A DNA stretch of 64,000 nucleotides from Mycobacterium sp. 852002-51163_SCH5372311 (GTDB lineage: Bacteria; Actinomycetota; Actinomycetes; Mycobacteriales; Mycobacteriaceae). The number at the start of each line of letters is the position of its first letter. The stretch's first letter is position 1. Made by a program: the position numbers and the translations under genes. Shown here one piece after another: positions 8,386-17,138 of this stretch. The DNA lies in assembly GCF_001667115.1 (NCBI RefSeq), contig NZ_LZIJ01000022.1:1-64000 (forward strand), in the 5' to 3' direction. Under the pieces are notes generated by a model. That model saw only the letters and a program-made list of their open reading frames with translations, was not told the DNA's origin and did not search any database.

Positions 8386-9201
8386 GTGGTCGCAGAAGTG
8401 CTCACCATCATTGGCGTGGGTGGTATGGGCCAGGCGATCGCCCGCCGGCTCGGCGCCGGTAAAACCCTGCTCTTGGCCGACTACAACGAAAAGACGTTGG
8501 CCGCAGCGGCCAAAACATTGGCCACGGACGGCCATAACGTCGAAACCCGAAGCGTCGACGTCGCGTCACCGGAATCGGTGCACGGACTAGCCGAGTACGC
8601 GGCATCCCTCGGCAGCATCACGCAGGTGGCACACACCGCCGGATTGTCCCTGGCGCAGGCCTCCGCCCAGGCGATCCTGGCCGTCGACCTGCTCGGCGTC
8701 GCGCTGATGCTGCAGGAGTTCGGCGAGGTCGTCGCACCCGGTGGCGCCGGGGTGGTAATCGCCAGCATGGCGGGGCACATGATTCCCGCGCTGTCCGCCG
8801 AGCAAGAACACGCGCTCGCGCACAGCCCGCCCGGTGACTTGCTGGGATTGGACTTTGTCAGTCGTATCACCGAGCAAGCGTTTGCGTATCCGGTTGCCAA
8901 GCACGCCAACCATATTCGAGTTCGCGCTGCCAGTGCGCAGTGGGGCCGCCGGGGTGCCCGCATCAACTCGATCAGTCCCGGCATCATCTCGACACCGATG
9001 GGGCACCAGGAACTGGCTTCTCCGGTCGGCGACGGCATGCGCGCGATGATCGCCATGTCCGGCACCGGCCGGATCGGAACTCCCGACGACATCGCTGCGG
9101 CGACGGCGTTCCTGCTCGGCCCGGATGCAACGTTCATCACCGGCACCGACCTGCTGGTCGACGGCGGTGTCGTCGCCGCGGTGAAGGCCGGAAACCCCTG
9201 A
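8386..9201 (+). CDS. SDR-family oxidoreductase, GTG start
   Basis: A 271-aa protein with an SDR fold. The N-terminal nucleotide loop is GVGGMGQAIA, unusual for SDRs and closer to a classical Rossmann GxGxxG. The C-terminal half is typical (INSISPGIISTPMG...FLLGPDATFITGTDLLVDGG), and the catalytic pair appears as YPVAKHAN. It begins with GTG. Its TGA shares one base with the ATG of the DUF2252 gene, which points to co-translation. Confidence 0.85.
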   Translation: MVAEVLTIIGVGGMGQAIARRLGAGKTLLLADYNEKTLAAAAKTLATDGHNVETRSVDVASPESVHGLAEYAASLGSITQVAHTAGLSLAQASAQAILAVDLLGVALMLQEFGEVVAPGGAGVVIASMAGHMIPALSAEQEHALAHSPPGDLLGLDFVSRITEQAFAYPVAKHANHIRVRAASAQWGRRGARINSISPGIISTPMGHQELASPVGDGMRAMIAMSGTGRIGTPDDIAAATAFLLGPDATFITGTDLLVDGGVVAAVKAGNP

Positions 9202-10598
9202 TGCCACAGCGGGTGTTGCGGGAACGTCTGATCGATCTGGAAGTTCCGAGCCAAGATGAGGCACGCGGACGGGCGCTGCGCAAGACCGCGCCGCGACGTT
9301 CCCTCGCTCAGCTGACACCCGCACCGCGATCGGCCACTGAGATACTCGTCGCTCAAAACGCCGACCGGCTACCCGAACTCGTTCCACTGCGTTTCGCACG
9401 GATGCTCGCCGACCCGTTCTCGTTCTACCGGGGCTCCGCCGCAGTCATGGCCGCCGACCTCGCCGCAAGTCCGTCGAGCGGGATCGAGATCATGTGTTGC
9501 GGCGACGCTCATATCTCCAACTTCGGTATCTACGCCGCCCCCCACCGCTCAATAGTGTTTGATCTCAACGATTTTGACGAAGCAGCGATCGCGCCCGCCG
9601 AGTGGGACGTCAAACGCCTGATCACCAGCGCGATCGTCGGGGGCCGACACGCGGGCTACCCGGCCAAGGCCATCCGCCGCTGTGTCGAGCAGACGTTGGT
9701 GGCCTACCAAACCGCTCTGCAGACAACGTTGGAGATGGATGTCCTGAGCCGCTACTACCTTCGGATGGAGCCGGAGAGCTACACCGACAAGGTGTCCAAG
9801 GACATGCGCAAAGTGATCCAGCGCACCACCGCCAGGGCGCGCAAACGCACGTCGGCGCGGGTCTTCAAGCAGATCATGGAGACCGGGCCGGACGGCACCC
9901 CGCGGCTACGCGAAGCGCCGCCGGTCCTGCAGCACGTCGACGAGGCGACCGAAGCCCCGGTACTCGAGTCGGTCCGTGAGTATCTGGCCACCGTTCCGGC
10001 CGATGTTGCGCTGCTGCTCTCGCACTTTCGCATCACCGATATCGCGCTGCGAGTGGTCGGCGTCGGCAGCGTCGGCACCCGGTGTTACTTGGTTATCTTG
10101 GTCGGCCCCAACGGAACACCGATGATCCTGCAAATCAAAGAGGCCACTCGATCAGTGCTGGAGGAATACGGTTTTTGGCAACAGCCGGACAGCCTGATTG
10201 CGGCCATCGAAGAGCAAGGCCAGGGTGTTCGCGTCGTCGATGGTCAGCGGATCCTGCAGGCAATGTCGGATGTGTTCCTCGGGACGACACGCAAGGACGG
10301 TCGCGACTACTACGTGCGTCAGTTTCACGACATGAAGGGCACCGTCGTAACAGAAGGCATGTCCGCGTCTACATTTCGCGAGTACGTCACCGCTTGTGCG
10401 GTGCTGCTGGCACGGGCGCACTCCCAGAGTGCGAATGCGTCGATACTGCGGGGCTACGTGGGCACCAACAGCACCGTGCACGACGCCGTCGCCGAGTGGT
10501 CGTACGCATATGCCGACAAGTCGCTTGACGACTTTCACTATCTGCGCGCGGCGGCCGCTGCCCGCGAGATCGAGGTCGCCGATGATCCGACGCGATAG
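9201..10598 (+). CDS. DUF2252 family protein
   Basis: A 465-aa protein of the DUF2252 family. Motifs include PLRFARMLADPFSFYRGSA (near residue 57), CCGDAHISNFGIYAAP, VFDLNDFDEAAIAPAEWDVKRL and, later, RYYVRQ-type and ARAHSQSAN segments. The GDAH...N and DFD motifs resemble the catalytic and metal sites of aminoglycoside-phosphotransferase-like kinases, so a kinase-like fold is plausible; the biochemical role is not known. The ATG overlaps the preceding SDR stop by one base, which excludes the longer in-frame reading from 8940. Confidence 0.85.
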   Translation: MPQRVLRERLIDLEVPSQDEARGRALRKTAPRRSLAQLTPAPRSATEILVAQNADRLPELVPLRFARMLADPFSFYRGSAAVMAADLAASPSSGIEIMCCGDAHISNFGIYAAPHRSIVFDLNDFDEAAIAPAEWDVKRLITSAIVGGRHAGYPAKAIRRCVEQTLVAYQTALQTTLEMDVLSRYYLRMEPESYTDKVSKDMRKVIQRTTARARKRTSARVFKQIMETGPDGTPRLREAPPVLQHVDEATEAPVLESVREYLATVPADVALLLSHFRITDIALRVVGVGSVGTRCYLVILVGPNGTPMILQIKEATRSVLEEYGFWQQPDSLIAAIEEQGQGVRVVDGQRILQAMSDVFLGTTRKDGRDYYVRQFHDMKGTVVTEGMSASTFREYVTACAVLLARAHSQSANASILRGYVGTNSTVHDAVAEWSYAYADKSLDDFHYLRAAAAAREIEVADDPTR

Positions 10599-10731
10599 AT
10601 CAGCTGCGTTGCGGTCGGTGCAGGTCGCTTTGAAACAGTCTCCAATTGCTTGAGGGGACTGCCGGCGCTCTGGTTGTGGCAAGTCCATGGCGCACGGTCT
10701 TAACGTGAACAGTCTGAGGCAAGGAGCGGCG

Positions 10732-11559
10732 ATGCGGTTTGCGAAGGCTGCCCGAGCGGCCAATGCCAATGGCCAGTTGTGGCCCCGGGTGGTGGGTGCA
10801 GCGGCGCTTGCCGTGTTAGGCGCCTGCGGTGTGATCGTGCTGGTGATCCCGTCGCGTGCGAGTTCGCCGCCTAGCCTGGATTCGCGCTCCAACTGGGTAC
10901 TTGCGAGCGCCCTGCCCGCCAGCAGTGACTTCCCGGCTGACTGGGGCTACAGTCTGCGCGCGTCGTTGCGACCAACCCGGGTATCAGACGACGACGCAGC
11001 GAGTGACTGGCGACCAGGGGTTCCGAGAGCGCGCTACGGGCCGCCTGCCTGTACAACCATTCCGAAAATCCTGCGTCACACTGGCGCCGGCCTCGCGGCT
11101 CAGCAGGGCGTCGACCGCTCCACCCAGCTGTCGGCGCGAGAAGCCGGATTGATGGACGACGACGCGACTGGGCGGCACGATGAGTCCGGGCCCAATGCCA
11201 GCTTAGTCATCTGGGTGGTTCCCGACGGGCCGTCCCGGATCTCGAATTATGTTGAGTGGCTGGGCCGCTGCGGCTCCTACCAAGTCACCAACTACAACCA
11301 GGACGGCGCAGTCAAAAACAAGCGGTCCATCACTACGGTAGTTGGAGCGCGCTCAGCCAATGGCGCCGAGGCGGCCGTCACCGTGACCCGAACGTTCACC
11401 ACGCCCGGTAGCCGCAAACCTCCGTTGACCTACCACGTCAGTTACACCGCAGTGCGCGGCGTCATCTTTGAATGCTCGATTTATGACATGGCCGGACCTG
11501 ATCGCGATCTCGTGCAGCAGCGCGCCGACCAAACCCTGAAAAGGCTGCGTGCGTTATGA
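10732..11559 (+). CDS. Membrane-anchored extracytoplasmic protein, paralogue 1
   Basis: A 275-aa protein with one N-terminal hydrophobic segment (about residues 15-40) and an exported domain. ATG 10732 is chosen because GGAGCGGCG precedes it. The exported part starts with ALPASSDFPADWGY and contains spaced cysteines (ACTT, GRCGSY, ECSIYDM). The next gene encodes a clearly related protein with LPKRSEFPASWAV, two short-spaced Cys regions and the same LKRLRAL/LRRLSAP end. I do not recognise a named function; a lipoprotein-like sensor or cell-wall protein is possible. Confidence 0.75.
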   Translation: MRFAKAARAANANGQLWPRVVGAAALAVLGACGVIVLVIPSRASSPPSLDSRSNWVLASALPASSDFPADWGYSLRASLRPTRVSDDDAASDWRPGVPRARYGPPACTTIPKILRHTGAGLAAQQGVDRSTQLSAREAGLMDDDATGRHDESGPNASLVIWVVPDGPSRISNYVEWLGRCGSYQVTNYNQDGAVKNKRSITTVVGARSANGAEAAVTVTRTFTTPGSRKPPLTYHVSYTAVRGVIFECSIYDMAGPDRDLVQQRADQTLKRLRAL

Positions 11560-12281
11560 GCACCGCGCGGCGCTGGTCCTGGCTGATCGCGGCCGCGTTG
11601 TGCGTGATCGCAATCGCCGCAATCCTGATCGTCATCCCCACCCGAAGATGGCACAACGGCGCGCCGCCCATCCCGGACCCACTCGCTCCGGGACTGGCCG
11701 CGCTCAGCGACCAGCAATTGGCTGAACTGCTGCCCAAGCGGTCCGAGTTTCCGGCATCGTGGGCCGTAAAAGACGAGCTCAGGTATGACTCGTTCGGGTA
11801 TTTCAGACCCCAGCCTTTCCACGACGGTATTGGTCCAGAGCCTGCCGAATGCTCGAACGTGGGCGAGCTCGCGGTCGGCGCCAGCGACGCCGCCGTGGTC
11901 TCCGCGTATGACCCTGCAGGTACGCCCAGCTTCAGTTACGAGCCTCACGACATCCGGGTGACGCTGGCCCGTGAATTCAACCGCAGCGGGTTCGACGCGA
12001 TGATCAAGCTGGTGTCCCGCTGTGAGCGATTCGACTCGGGTCGCGTCGTCTTTTACGCTGTCCGGATCCTCGAGGATTCGCGCCCCGCGAACGGGCCGCA
12101 GCGCTTCCGGATCGTGAAGACCAGGTCGACGGCCAGCGGAGATGCCCGCGTCGCGCGGACCGAATACTTCTCCTATGCGCGCACGTCAAGGTTGGTCCTG
12201 AGGGGTTACGCCCGCACCGGGAACCAGCAGCTCCTCGACGCCCTTTTCGACAACACGCTGCGCCGACTCAGCGCGCCTTGA
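11556..12281 (+). CDS. Membrane-anchored extracytoplasmic protein, paralogue 2
   Basis: A 241-aa protein with an N-terminal membrane anchor (about residues 7-28) and an exported domain similar in plan to the preceding gene product (LPKRSEFPASWAVKDEL; ECSNVGELAVGASDAAVVS; final LRRLSAP). It overlaps the upstream gene by 4 bp (ATGA), so the two are a tandem duplicate in one operon and may form a heteromer. The function is unknown. Its 3' end overlaps the convergent monooxygenase gene by 14 bp, and the 60-bp palindromic element starts 4 bp after its stop. Confidence 0.75.
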   Translation: MSTARRWSWLIAAALCVIAIAAILIVIPTRRWHNGAPPIPDPLAPGLAALSDQQLAELLPKRSEFPASWAVKDELRYDSFGYFRPQPFHDGIGPEPAECSNVGELAVGASDAAVVSAYDPAGTPSFSYEPHDIRVTLAREFNRSGFDAMIKLVSRCERFDSGRVVFYAVRILEDSRPANGPQRFRIVKTRSTASGDARVARTEYFSYARTSRLVLRGYARTGNQQLLDALFDNTLRRLSAP

Positions 12282-13854
12282 CAGCGCGAGCAGACGCAAA
12301 GTCCCTCACTTCACGTCGATTTGGGGTGATTTTGCGTCTGCTCGCGGTGGTGTTATGCACCCAGTCCCTCGGCCGCAGCCGCCACGTCCGCCGCGCGTAC
12401 TCCAGTTCGGTGTAGGGCCATTGGGTGACAATGCGGCCGGTCGGTGACCGAAAGTAGCTGTCGCACCTGGTCCAGATGCTGAGCTCGAGGTCAGCGGAAA
12501 GCCGGTCGTTATAACGCTTTTCGGCAATAGGGTGCACATCGAGGTAGCCGCCCCGGCGCGCAATCCGGCCTACGGCGCTGGCGATCAAGCGTGCGCCGGC
12601 CTCGAGGATAAATACGATAGAGTTGCCGCCCTGATTGGTATTGGGTCCGTAGAGCATGAAGAAATTCGGAAAGCCGCTGACGGCGACACCGAGATACGCG
12701 CTCGGGTCATCGCCCCAAAGGTCGTGCAGGTGCTGGCCTTCGGCGCCGATGACATCGATACCCGACAAGTAGCACGACGTTTCGAATCCGGTGGCCAGCA
12801 CAATTGCGTCGACGTCCACGGCGCGACCATGTTTGGTGATTATCGACGCCTGGGTGATCCGGTCTATCGGGTCGGCGATGAGCTCGACGTGGGCTTGCTG
12901 CAACGCCCGATAGTAGTCGTCGCCCAACAGTACGCGCTTGCAGCGGAACGGATAATCGGGCGTCAGAGCGTGGCGCAGCCGCTCGTCGGCTACGGTGCGC
13001 TCGAGGAACGAGGTCGCGATGTGGCTGCGAGCGGTCACCACCGGGTCGTCGGCCATTGTCGCCGTGTTGTCGTGCTGGAATTTCCAAATCTGCCAGCGGG
13101 CGCGTCGCACTGCCAACGGATCGCGCCGGAACCTCGCCAATTCCGTTGCGCTGTAGGGTCGGTCATCCTTGGGAACCATCCAGGGCGGCGTGCGCTGAAA
13201 CACGGTCAGGTGTTGGGCGATCCGGGAAAGCTCCGGTACCACCTGCACACCGCTGGCCCCGGTGCCGATGACCGCCACGTGCTTGCCGACTAGGTCGATG
13301 CCGTGATCCCACTGCGCGGTGTGCATCACGGCACCACCGAAGTCGGCGACACCCGTGATATCGGGAAGCTTCATTGACCCGAACAAGCCCACGGCACAGA
13401 CGATCACGTCGGCGGTCAATGTCGCTTCGTTGCCGGCGTGGTCAATGCGCAACTCCCAGCGGCAAGTGTCCGCGATCCAACGGACCGTGCGTACCGTCGT
13501 GCTCAGCATGAGATGTCGGCGCAGGTCGAAATCGTCGGCAACTGACTCGAGGTAGCTGAGGATCTCGGGTTGTCGGGCGTAGGTGCGGCTCCAGGACTTG
13601 TTGGGCGCGAACGAAAATGAGTACAGATGACTTTGGATGTCGCAGGCGGCACCGGGATAGGTATTGCGCCGCCAGGTTCCGCCCACGCCGTCGTCGCCCT
13701 CGATGATCACCAGGTCGTCGATGCCGGCGCGACGCAGCGCGACCGCTGCGCCCAGTCCTCCGAAGCCCGCGCCGATGATCGCCACCTTGGGTGAGCGCCG
13801 ACGCCGGGTAGCCGCCCGCAGCCGGCCGATGAGGTATCGCCCGCGGCGTTTCAT
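12268..13854 (-). CDS. Flavin-containing Baeyer-Villiger monooxygenase
   Basis: A 528-aa FAD/NADPH monooxygenase. It has the FAD loop GAGFGGLG (28-35), GGTWRRNTYPGAACD (58-72), the Baeyer-Villiger fingerprint FGGAVMHTAQWD (172-183) and a second dinucleotide loop GTGASG (about 201-206). It would insert oxygen next to a ketone in a lipophilic substrate. Residues 504-523 are encoded exactly by the 60-bp palindromic element at 12286-12345 (ASRRK...FASAR), followed by AVKAR and the stop, so its natural C-terminus may have been altered. It overlaps the upstream monooxygenase gene by 4 bp. Confidence 0.88.
   Translation of the reverse strand: MKRRGRYLIGRLRAATRRRRSPKVAIIGAGFGGLGAAVALRRAGIDDLVIIEGDDGVGGTWRRNTYPGAACDIQSHLYSFSFAPNKSWSRTYARQPEILSYLESVADDFDLRRHLMLSTTVRTVRWIADTCRWELRIDHAGNEATLTADVIVCAVGLFGSMKLPDITGVADFGGAVMHTAQWDHGIDLVGKHVAVIGTGASGVQVVPELSRIAQHLTVFQRTPPWMVPKDDRPYSATELARFRRDPLAVRRARWQIWKFQHDNTATMADDPVVTARSHIATSFLERTVADERLRHALTPDYPFRCKRVLLGDDYYRALQQAHVELIADPIDRITQASIITKHGRAVDVDAIVLATGFETSCYLSGIDVIGAEGQHLHDLWGDDPSAYLGVAVSGFPNFFMLYGPNTNQGGNSIVFILEAGARLIASAVGRIARRGGYLDVHPIAEKRYNDRLSADLELSIWTRCDSYFRSPTGRIVTQWPYTELEYARRTWRLRPRDWVHNTTASRRKITPNRREVRDFASARAVKAR
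12286..12345. repeat. 60-bp palindromic element, copy 1 (in frame in monooxygenase gene)
   Basis: Arms GCGAGCAGACGCAAA (12286-12300) and TTTGCGTCTGCTCGC (12331-12345) are perfect 15-bp inverted repeats around a 30-bp centre. The element starts 4 bp after the stop of the plus-strand gene ending at 12281. It is read by the minus-strand monooxygenase gene as exactly 20 codons in frame. No T-tract follows either end, so it is not a classical intrinsic terminator, though it could still end transcription between convergent genes. Confidence 0.85.
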
Positions 13855-15650
13855 GGGCCGAAATCGCCGCCGCGAATGTCGAATCCCGTGAAGTCACCTT
13901 GCCGGCGCCACGCGGCCAGGATGTCGGCGTATTCCGTTGGTCCACCGAAGAAGAAACTGCCTTGGCGAGTTTTCGCGTCGGCTCTCCCCTCCCGGTTGTA
14001 GTAACCGGGCGTGCACGTCCTGGCGCGCTCGGCGGTCAACGCTGATCTGGCCAGAACCGTTTCAACCCAGGCGGCTTCGGCGTCCACCGATGCCTCGACT
14101 TCGGTGGCACCGTTTTCTAGCGCCCACGCGATGATCCACGCGGCGTGCGTAGCCTGCACGTCGAGCAGGTACGGGAAATTCACCGTCAGCCCGGCCTGGG
14201 CGATGCTTTCGATGAAGCAGTTCGGAAAACCGTTGGCGCACAGTCCTTGGAAGGTACGGACGCCGTCACGCCACCGCTCGGTCAGCGTCGCACCGCCGCG
14301 GCCGATCAATTCGAACCCGGTACGGCGACAGTACTCGGTGCCCACCTCGAAGCCCGTTGCGAAGATCAGGCAATCGATTTCGTAGCTAGCTCCGTCGACG
14401 ACTACCCCGGATTCGGTGATACGGTCCACTCCCCGGCCGCGGGTGTCGACGAGTGCGACGTTGTCGCGGTTGAACGTTTGCAGATACTCGTCGTGAAAAC
14501 ACGGCCGTTTGCAGAAATAGCCGTACCACGGTTTGAGCGCCTCCGCCGTCGCGCGATCCGAAACGAGCTCGTCGACACGGGCCCGGATTTCCTCCATCTT
14601 GGCGAAGTCGGCGAGCTCGATGTCCCGGGTGCGCTGCTCAAAGTTCGCCGACCCGTCAGCGTCGTGCCGCATCACCGGGAGCTTCCGGGTGATGCTGGTC
14701 CAGGCGTCGGCCACCAGGTCTTCGTCCGCCTGACCGCCGGCGGTGAGGATCTGGAAGTTCTGGATCCGCTCGCTCTGCCAGCCGGGCTGTAATGTTTTGG
14801 CCCACTGGGGATCCGTCGGCCCGTTGGCTCGTACGTCGACCGACGACGGGGTGCGCTGGAAGACATAGAGGTGCTGCGCCGCCGACGCGAGGTGAGGCAC
14901 GCATTGAATCGCGGTTGCGCCGGTGCCGATGATGCCGACACGCCGGGCCGCGAGGTTCTGCAGCTTGTCGCCGGTGTACCGATAGTCCCACCGGCTGGTG
15001 TGGAATGTGTGACCGCGAAAGGCGTTGATGCCCGGGATTCCGGGCAGCTTGGGCTTGGCTTGATAGCCGTTGGCCATGGATACGAACCTGGCCCGCATCT
15101 CGTCGCCCCGGTTTGTCCGAATGAACCAGCGGGAAGTTGCTGGTTCCCAACGGATCTCATGCACGTCGGTGTGCAGACAGGCGTCGCGGTACAGATCGTA
15201 GTGTTCTGCGATGCGGCGGCAATGCGCCAATATGTCGGCGCCTTTGGCGTATTTCTCCGCGGGCAGGTAGCCGAGCTCTTCCAAGAGCGGGATGTACACG
15301 TAGGATTCGACGTCGCACGCGATACCGGGGTAGCGGTTCCAATACCAGGTGCCGCCCACATCCGCCGCCCGGTCAATCAACCGCACACTTTGGACGCCGA
15401 GCTCGCGCAGTCGCACGCCGGTCAACAACCCACCGAAGCCTGCCCCGACGACCGCGACGTCTACCTCGTCGGTCAGCGGCTCACGCTTGAATTCCCGTTC
15501 CACCCAAGGATCCTCGGCGAACCGGGCGAACTCTCCCGCTATCTCGACGTACTGTTCGATGCCGTCGCGCCGCAATCGGCGGGCACGCTCCTCGGCATAC
15601 TTCTGGCGCAGCGCATCGACGTCGAAACTCACGTCGACGGTTTCGGTCAA
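13851..15650 (-). CDS. Baeyer-Villiger monooxygenase (cyclohexanone-monooxygenase type)
   Basis: A 599-aa enzyme with the long N-terminus of cyclohexanone/cyclopentanone-type monooxygenases. Motifs are VVGAGFGGLLTG (near 67), GGTWYWNRYPGIACDVES, the fingerprint FRGHTFHTSRWDY (near 213) and GTGATAIQ. FAD and NADPH would be used to convert a ketone to an ester or lactone. It overlaps the next monooxygenase gene by 4 bp, so two non-identical Baeyer-Villiger enzymes are co-expressed, perhaps for successive steps on one compound. The 141-bp gap to the divergent PPOX gene presumably holds both promoters. Confidence 0.9.
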   Translation of the reverse strand: MTETVDVSFDVDALRQKYAEERARRLRRDGIEQYVEIAGEFARFAEDPWVEREFKREPLTDEVDVAVVGAGFGGLLTGVRLRELGVQSVRLIDRAADVGGTWYWNRYPGIACDVESYVYIPLLEELGYLPAEKYAKGADILAHCRRIAEHYDLYRDACLHTDVHEIRWEPATSRWFIRTNRGDEMRARFVSMANGYQAKPKLPGIPGINAFRGHTFHTSRWDYRYTGDKLQNLAARRVGIIGTGATAIQCVPHLASAAQHLYVFQRTPSSVDVRANGPTDPQWAKTLQPGWQSERIQNFQILTAGGQADEDLVADAWTSITRKLPVMRHDADGSANFEQRTRDIELADFAKMEEIRARVDELVSDRATAEALKPWYGYFCKRPCFHDEYLQTFNRDNVALVDTRGRGVDRITESGVVVDGASYEIDCLIFATGFEVGTEYCRRTGFELIGRGGATLTERWRDGVRTFQGLCANGFPNCFIESIAQAGLTVNFPYLLDVQATHAAWIIAWALENGATEVEASVDAEAAWVETVLARSALTAERARTCTPGYYNREGRADAKTRQGSFFFGGPTEYADILAAWRRQGDFTGFDIRGGDFGP

Positions 15651-15791
15651 GGCTCAGACTCCGCTCTTGGTCAGCCCGACTCGGTATTCAATCGCCTGAT
15701 CATATAATCACTTGACATCCTCGGTATTTATGGTCACCTGTATCCACAAATGCCATTCGAGTCAATGCTCGTGACATCAAGGACCTTTCCC

Positions 15792-16346
15792 ATGCTGTTA
15801 CCTCTTGCCGCGCAGCCCTACACGGCTCCGACGGATCGCGACATGCTTCCCTCCGAGCGGCGCGAGTTCGTGCGCACCCACCGCACCGCCGTGTACGGCT
15901 ACCGTCGCCGCAACGACGGTCCGGCCATGTCGATCGTCTACTACATCCCCACCGACACCGGCGAATTGCTGGTGTCGACGATGGCCGGCCGCGGCAAGGC
16001 CCGCATCGTCGAACGTGACGGCAAGGTTAGCTTGTGCGTCCTGGACGAGCGGTGGCCCTTCAGCTACCTGCAGGTCTACGCCGACGCCACACTCGAGGAA
16101 GACCGCGATCTGGCCGTCGACGTCATGATGGCCGTAGCCGGCCGAATGTCGGGCGAGCCACTCCCCGACGAGGCGCGCCCGTCCGTCGAAGAGATGTGCG
16201 ACCGGGAGAACCGCGTGGTCATCCGTTGCCGGCCGTATTCCACCTTCGCGACACCGCCTCGGCACCTGCATCGCAACGACCAGGTGGAGCAACTAAGCCA
16301 CTGGGTGTCCGGCGTGGTCCCGTGGGATGCCGCCGATCCCGCATGA
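15792..16346 (+). CDS. Pyridoxamine-5'-phosphate-oxidase-like (PPOX fold) protein
   Basis: A 184-aa protein with the split-barrel fold typical of FMN- or F420-binding mycobacterial proteins: LPSERREFVRTHRTAVYGYRR, then SIVYYIPTDTGELLVSTMAGRGKARIVERDGKVSLCVLDERWPF. F420 use is common among mycobacterial relatives, but the cofactor cannot be told here. ATG 15792 is preferred because AAGGA lies about 8 bp upstream; an ATG at 15750 is also in frame. It is divergent from the monooxygenase pair and ends one base before a convergent SRPBCC gene. Confidence 0.78.
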   Translation: MLLPLAAQPYTAPTDRDMLPSERREFVRTHRTAVYGYRRRNDGPAMSIVYYIPTDTGELLVSTMAGRGKARIVERDGKVSLCVLDERWPFSYLQVYADATLEEDRDLAVDVMMAVAGRMSGEPLPDEARPSVEEMCDRENRVVIRCRPYSTFATPPRHLHRNDQVEQLSHWVSGVVPWDAADPA

Positions 16347-16347
16347 G

Positions 16348-16821
16348 CTACTGCGCGGCGTAGCGGTCCCGGAGCTTGGCCAGGGTGGCCTCGATGCCCG
16401 ACGCGTTGGCCTTCGCGAAACCCATCAGCTCGTAATATCTGAGTGCGTTCTTCAGCGCTCCCGCGGCGTGGTAATCGAAGGTCTCGGTCACGCGCGTCGA
16501 TGTCGGTGAGAGCGACTGGAATTCCCAACGCCAGCGATGCCCTAACGGGTGACGCCATTCGACTACCTCGTTCGGCTTGAGCTCGGTCACCGTGCTAGTG
16601 ATTCGATAGGGCAGGCCGAACATCTTCATGTTGGTCGAAAACTTCGATCCTTCAACCAATTCCGTCGGCGCCTTGATGTTGTCGCGAACCGTGCCTGAAC
16701 CGTCCAGTTCGCTGTGCCGCCGCGGATCGGCAGCCATCGCGAACAGCTCGGCGGCCGGTGCGTTTACTTCTACCGACCGAGAAACGCGCCTGGGTCCGGC
16801 GTCGACGACGGTCACGGTCAT
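16348..16821 (-). CDS. SRPBCC (START-like) family protein
   Basis: A 157-aa polyketide-cyclase/START-fold protein. It begins [42 protein letters not shown], the usual first strand and helix of mycobacterial SRPBCC proteins, and continues with [19 protein letters not shown] and the long C-terminal helix ([14 protein letters not shown]). The start is set at 16821 because AAGGAG lies 5 bp upstream; the longer frame to 17100 has no coding character. Such proteins bind a hydrophobic ligand; the ligand is unknown. Confidence 0.82.
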   Translation of the reverse strand: MTVTVVDAGPRRVSRSVEVNAPAAELFAMAADPRRHSELDGSGTVRDNIKAPTELVEGSKFSTNMKMFGLPYRITSTVTELKPNEVVEWRHPLGHRWRWEFQSLSPTSTRVTETFDYHAAGALKNALRYYELMGFAKANASGIEATLAKLRDRYAAQ

Positions 16822-16957
16822 GATGGCTCCTTCGGTGTCCTGCAGCGCCAGGTCGACGCTACGCTTCGCCCGTTCGGTCTTCCATACCCCGGGACTGGCG
16901 CCGCAGCTAATCGCTAATCGTCGGCGCCACGCTTCCCGGTCCGGATAGGGTCCCGTC

Positions 16958-17138
16958 ATGGGCGTCCTGCGGTTCATCTGGCAGCGTGTGCTGGCTTTTG
17001 ACCGAATCGGTTCGCGCATCCCGCAACTCATCCAGATCTGGCTGATCGAGTTCTTCTTCGTCATGCCGTTGATGTTCTTCATCGGAAAGCTCATCGACAT
17101 TCACGGCGCATTCCGGAGTACCCGGCACCGAAGAGCGG
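16958..17138 (+). pseudogene. N-terminal fragment of the following membrane protein gene (frameshifted)
   Basis: This frame encodes [15 protein letters not shown] followed by a strongly hydrophobic segment ([20 protein letters not shown]) with G or C at almost every third codon position, so it looks genuinely coding. After about 17105 the frame degenerates, while the frame +1 to it becomes coding and continues to 18035. The simplest reading is one gene interrupted by a single-base frameshift between about 17105 and 17139, or a sequencing error there. Confidence 0.55.

Noticed and set aside
15712..15740. Promoter from TTGACA upstream of the PPOX gene
   Set aside because: The -35 is good, but no -10 box occurs at 16-18 bp spacing.
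16822..17100. N-terminal extension of the SRPBCC gene
   Set aside because: The added 93 residues have no domain or coding bias, and a clear AAGGAG marks the start at 16821.
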